Below are positions 23,739 to 26,687 of a DNA stretch of 26,687 nucleotides, piece after piece. Every line of letters starts with the position of its first letter. Within the stretch, counting starts at the first letter, position 1. Origin of the DNA: Candidatus Methanoperedens sp. (lineage in GTDB: Archaea > Halobacteriota > Methanosarcinia > Methanosarcinales > Methanoperedenaceae); NCBI GenBank assembly GCA_026552835.1, contig JAPMTY010000044.1, positions 1 through 26,687 of the forward strand. The letters run 5' to 3'. The notes beneath the pieces were generated by a model, which did no database searches, had not been told where the DNA came from, and saw only the letters and a list, made by a program, of their open reading frames with translations. The position numbers and the translations under genes are program-made.

Positions 23739-23750
23739 TATTAATAAATA
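23739..23750 (+). promoter_or_regulatory. TATA box for the AT-rich membrane protein gene, leaderless
   Basis: TATTAATAAATA is centred near 23745, about 26 nt before the ATG at 23772. No clear ribosome site is present, so the mRNA is probably leaderless. Confidence 0.45.
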
Positions 23751-23771
23751 GATTGTTAAATAGAAAACGGA

Positions 23772-24563
23772 ATGGTCAAAAAAATAAATCAACATCCTCT
23801 AATTAGATTTGGTTTTTTTGTCATCGTATGGATTTTTATATACTTTCTTATAGGTGTTTTAAATCCGATATTTGGTTATGATAAAAATAATAATGGACAA
23901 GGTTTGCTCAGTATATTTTGGATAATTATATTGTTTCCTGTCTTCATTAAAAATATTATACAAAATATTCATAATTTAAATTTAATCGATAGTAATTATT
24001 TTTGGAGTTTAGGTTTTGGAGGTAATATTCTCTGGGGTATTTTATTTTGGATTTTTGCATGCTTATATTTTGCTTTCATATTGACTTTACTAAGTGGAGA
24101 TAATGAGAGGATTAAAAATAAAATCTTGCAATTTCATTTCGGTTTGCTAACGTATGCTTTATTTTTAGGGGCTATTGACTTTTATTTTAAAAATCCACAA
24201 GACCCCAAATATACCATAACGATTGCGAGGGGTAATTTACTGGGGTTCTTAAGTATTTTTGTTGATGTCGCGATAAATGTATATATTTTGACACGCATAA
24301 AAAAGGAAATCGATTTTGAATTTTTGAAAAATACCATTGAAAAGTATCTTTTTACGATTTCTGAATTTTTATTAACATTATTTATAGCATTAATTTTTTA
24401 TAATTATCTTTTATCACCGGATGCAAGTTTGATTGACCGAGTATCTTATCCTTTACAATTCTTAGTTCTTGGCTTTTTCCTTTTCTTGTGCATTCAACTA
24501 ATCAGAAATAATTATAAAATTATTTTTAAATATCTAAACTATTTTCATAACCGACAGAGATAA
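23772..24563 (+). CDS. AT-rich multi-pass membrane protein of unknown function
   Basis: This 263-aa protein has about seven hydrophobic segments (roughly 11-28, 45-60, 82-110, 124-140, 153-175, 193-212, 225-245) with short polar loops, and a basic C-terminus. No family was recognised. Its codons are strongly AT-biased (mostly Ile ATT/ATA, Phe TTT, Asn AAT) compared with the GC-richer neighbours mat and valS. With the 459-nt AT-rich gap before it, this suggests recent acquisition. No mobility gene or partner is visible. It is probably real, since it has a promoter and an intact long frame. Confidence 0.7.
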   Translation: MVKKINQHPLIRFGFFVIVWIFIYFLIGVLNPIFGYDKNNNGQGLLSIFWIIILFPVFIKNIIQNIHNLNLIDSNYFWSLGFGGNILWGILFWIFACLYFAFILTLLSGDNERIKNKILQFHFGLLTYALFLGAIDFYFKNPQDPKYTITIARGNLLGFLSIFVDVAINVYILTRIKKEIDFEFLKNTIEKYLFTISEFLLTLFIALIFYNYLLSPDASLIDRVSYPLQFLVLGFFLFLCIQLIRNNYKIIFKYLNYFHNRQR

Positions 24564-24623
24564 AATCCATAAGCCTTATTTCAGGTTGTTTTTAGGTAGG
24601 TGTTGCACATAGACATAACTACC

Positions 24624-24657
24624 AACACGAATTATAACGGTCATTAATTCGGGTGTT
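24624..24657. terminator. Hairpin between the membrane protein gene and valS
   Basis: AACACGAATTA (24624-24634) pairs with TAATTCGGGTGTT (24645-24657) in an 11-bp stem with a 2-nt bulge, followed by TTG-rich sequence. It may end the upstream transcript or shape the valS leader. Which is unknown. Confidence 0.35.
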
Positions 24658-24738
24658 TTGTAAATCCAAAACCTTACACTCAAATTGCTTCCGAAAACCG
24701 ATAATTCTATTAATCATGCAGGTAATCACAGCGGCAAT

Positions 24739-26687
24739 ATGGAACTCCCGAAAGAATACGATTCTAACGCTATCGAAGAAAAATGGCTGGATACATGGCA
24801 GGATTCCATGTATTATTTCGACTGGGATTCACAAAAACCACAGTTCATAATCGACACGCCGCCTCCCTATCCCACAGGCAATTTCCATATCGGCAATGCG
24901 CTTAACTGGTGCTACATCGATTTCGTGGCGCGGTATAAGAGGATGCGCGGTTACAACGTTATGTTTCCAGAAGGCTGGGACTGCCACGGCCTCCCGACTG
25001 AAGTGAAAGTTGAGGAGAAACACGGCATAACCAAGAGCCAGGTCTCGCGCGAGGAGTTCCGGCGCATGTGCGTGGAACTGACCGAAACGAATATCGGGCG
25101 AATGAGAAAAAGCCTGCGCCGCCTTGGGTTCTCCATCGACTGGAGCAACGAGTACATCACCATGGAACCAGCATACTATGGCAAGACTCAAGCGTCTTTT
25201 GTTAAGATGTACGAAAGCGGCATGATATACCAGCAGAACCATCCGGTAAACTGGTGCCCACGCTGCGAAACTGCGATCGCCTTCGCGGAGGTCGAATACG
25301 ATTCGCGAAGCACTCAACTCAATTACCTTAATTTTGACAAACTCAAGATAGCAACAACAAGACCCGAACTGCTTGCAGCCTGCGTTGCGGTTGCAGTAAA
25401 TCCTGATGACAAAAGATACGGCGAATATGTGAACACCGAAGTAAAAGTCCCGGTTTTCGGTCATAATGTAAAGGTTATAGCTGACAAGAATGTCGATCCT
25501 ACATTTGGCACAGGCGTTGTCATGATATGCACGTTTGGCGACAAGCAGGACGTAAGATGGTGGGTCGAGCATTCACTTCCTCTTCGAAAAGCGATCGACA
25601 AAACCGGGAAGATGACAGAGCTTGCAGGCAAATATGCAGGCTTAAGCACCGAAGAATGCAAGAAAGCAATAATCAACGACATGAAAAATGCCGGAATCCT
25701 TTACAAGCAGGAAGAGCTGCCGCAGAACGTGGGTCTTTGCTGGAGGTGCAAGACGCCTATTGAAATCCTATCGGAGCGGCAGTGGTTTGTCAGGATAATC
25801 CACGATGATATTCTAAATACCGCAAACCAGGTCGCCTGGGTTCCGGACTATATGAAAGTGAGGCTTGAGAACTGGACTGGGACCATGGAATGGGACTGGT
25901 GCATATCAAGGCAGAGGATTTTTGCAACTCCGATTCCGGCATGGTACTGCAAAAAGTGCGGCAAGACAAAAGTTGCAAAAGATAGTTGGCTGCCGCTTGA
26001 CCCCACGCAGAAAAAACCGCCTGAAGCATGTGAATGTGGTTCCAGTGAGTGGAGAGGTGAAGAAGATGTACTTGATACCTGGATGGATTCATCAATATCC
26101 GCTCTTCATGTCTCAGGCTGGCTAAGCGACCATCCGCTGCTGTTGCCAGCGCAGCTTCGCCCGCAGGGTTATGACATTATCCGCACATGGTCTTTCTACA
26201 CAATCCTCAGATCAAAAGCCCTGCTTGATAAAAAGCCCTGGGATACCATACTGCTAAACGGCATGGTATTGGGCGAAGACGGTCACAAGATGAGCAAGTC
26301 CCGTAATAACTTCGTCATACCTGAAGAAGTTATCAAACAGCACGGCGCGGATGCTTTCAGGCAGTGGGCTGCCATTGGCGGAACCACTGGCTCGGATATC
26401 ATTTTCTCATGGAAAGATGTTGTCGCAGGCTCGCGGTTTTTGCAGAAACTGTGGAGCATTGTGCGTTTCTCCATGCCCCATATTTCAAATACACCGGCGC
26501 AGTATGCGCCAATTGACCTCTGGCTCCTCAGCAAGTTGAACAGGCTGGTAAAAGATGCAACTGAAAAAATGGATGCCTACCAGTTTGATGAGACTTTCAA
26601 AGCTATCCGGGGATTTACCTGGGATATCCTGGCAGATAATTATATCGAGCTTATAAAATCAAGGTTATATGGGGAGGAAGGAGAAAG
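24739..26687 (+). CDS. valS: Valyl-tRNA synthetase, 3' end outside the window
   Basis: This is the first 649 codons of a class I aminoacyl-tRNA synthetase, cut by the window edge. HIGN is at residues 50-53 and KMSKS at 517-521. The opening [20 protein letters not shown] and [15 protein letters not shown] identify archaeal ValRS rather than IleRS or LeuRS. An editing (CP1) domain lies between the two motifs, with zinc-binding pairs WCPRC, LCWRC and YCKKC/CECGS. It charges tRNA-Val. ATG at 24739 ([16 protein letters not shown]) fits the family; no strong ribosome site is visible. Full length should be about 870 residues. Confidence 0.95.
   Translation, partial: MELPKEYDSNAIEEKWLDTWQDSMYYFDWDSQKPQFIIDTPPPYPTGNFHIGNALNWCYIDFVARYKRMRGYNVMFPEGWDCHGLPTEVKVEEKHGITKSQVSREEFRRMCVELTETNIGRMRKSLRRLGFSIDWSNEYITMEPAYYGKTQASFVKMYESGMIYQQNHPVNWCPRCETAIAFAEVEYDSRSTQLNYLNFDKLKIATTRPELLAACVAVAVNPDDKRYGEYVNTEVKVPVFGHNVKVIADKNVDPTFGTGVVMICTFGDKQDVRWWVEHSLPLRKAIDKTGKMTELAGKYAGLSTEECKKAIINDMKNAGILYKQEELPQNVGLCWRCKTPIEILSERQWFVRIIHDDILNTANQVAWVPDYMKVRLENWTGTMEWDWCISRQRIFATPIPAWYCKKCGKTKVAKDSWLPLDPTQKKPPEACECGSSEWRGEEDVLDTWMDSSISALHVSGWLSDHPLLLPAQLRPQGYDIIRTWSFYTILRSKALLDKKPWDTILLNGMVLGEDGHKMSKSRNNFVIPEEVIKQHGADAFRQWAAIGGTTGSDIIFSWKDVVAGSRFLQKLWSIVRFSMPHISNTPAQYAPIDLWLLSKLNRLVKDATEKMDAYQFDETFKAIRGFTWDILADNYIELIKSRLYGEEGE

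Larger units (their letters stand above)
23313..23771. other. AT-rich intergenic region with three hairpins and one repeat
   Basis: No gene is supported in these 459 nt. Visible structures are a perfect 10-bp stem CATTTCAATT/AATTGAAATG (23391-23421), the dispersed repeat at 23514-23550, and TTCTTATAATC pairing with GATTATATAAGAA (23558-23587, 2-nt bulge). A TATA box for the next gene lies at the end. An untranslated RNA is possible but nothing identifies one. Confidence 0.5.

Noticed and set aside
24829..25572. 247-codon minus-strand frame inside valS
   Set aside because: It is antisense to conserved ValRS sequence and has no recognisable domain.
1..26687. tRNA, rRNA, CRISPR array or insertion sequence
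   Set aside because: I looked in all gaps and saw no tRNA-like cloverleaf with a TTCRA loop, no rRNA segment, no regular repeat array and no transposase frame.

Overview
The window looks like a piece of a methanogen-lineage euryarchaeal chromosome, most likely order Methanosarcinales, possibly a methane-oxidising relative such as Methanoperedenaceae (family-level guess only). The evidence is an AhbC-type radical SAM enzyme of the siroheme-dependent heme pathway, MtxX (a methanogenesis marker protein), archaeal-type S-adenosylmethionine synthetase, an archaeal RecJ-like DHH nuclease, two surface proteins with PGF-CTERM tails, archaeal valyl-tRNA synthetase, and archaeal TATA boxes, several of them about 25 nt upstream of start codons (leaderless transcripts).

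Layout. 1-1149 (minus): the first codons of a gene cut by the window edge, possibly O-phosphoseryl-tRNA synthetase, behind aroC. 1193-2956 (plus): a 2[4Fe-4S] ferredoxin, a small HesB/IscA-like protein and ahbC; ahbC has a perfect 16-bp palindrome where its transcript should start. 2958-7648 (minus): a cytoplasmic HtrA-like protease, a lone ModF-like ABC ATPase, and an ABC-2 exporter pair whose permease has a coiled-coil ectodomain of almost 400 residues. 7754-11491 (minus): a BofA-like membrane protein, a DUF5658 membrane protein and a minimal M50-like (HELGH) membrane metallopeptidase, downstream of a compact proC-mtxX-Trm5-like run. 11615-12982 (minus): asnB.

12991-14852: a small accessory block (membrane protein, RelE-type toxin with antitoxin, PD-(D/E)xK nuclease). 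It is bracketed by two 32-bp copies of the asnB promoter, 28 of 32 bases identical. 14923-16564: a leaderless 58-aa orphan gene divergent from the RecJ-like nuclease. 16662-20117: two convergent PGF-CTERM surface proteins, one with VIT and vWA domains and one with a lectin-like domain plus DUF11, separated by a 151-bp multi-hairpin element. 20358-21294: an MntA/HepT-type toxin-antitoxin pair with a third, ATGA-coupled gene of unknown function. 21377-23312 (minus): S-adenosylmethionine synthetase and a gamma-class carbonic-anhydrase-like protein. 23772-24563: a very AT-rich orphan membrane protein. 24739 to the end: valS, truncated by the window edge.

Intergenic gaps carry a family of imperfect inverted repeats built on words such as CCGCAAAGRCGCAAAG and CCACRGAGRGCACAGAG (about 11546, 18614, 21298, 22604, 22711 and 23514). 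No rRNA, tRNA, CRISPR array or transposase was recognised. The candidates that most deserve follow-up are the BofA-like/M50-like pair, the promoter-bracketed toxin/nuclease block, the three-gene MNT-HEPN-unknown operon and the palindrome at the ahbC transcription start.
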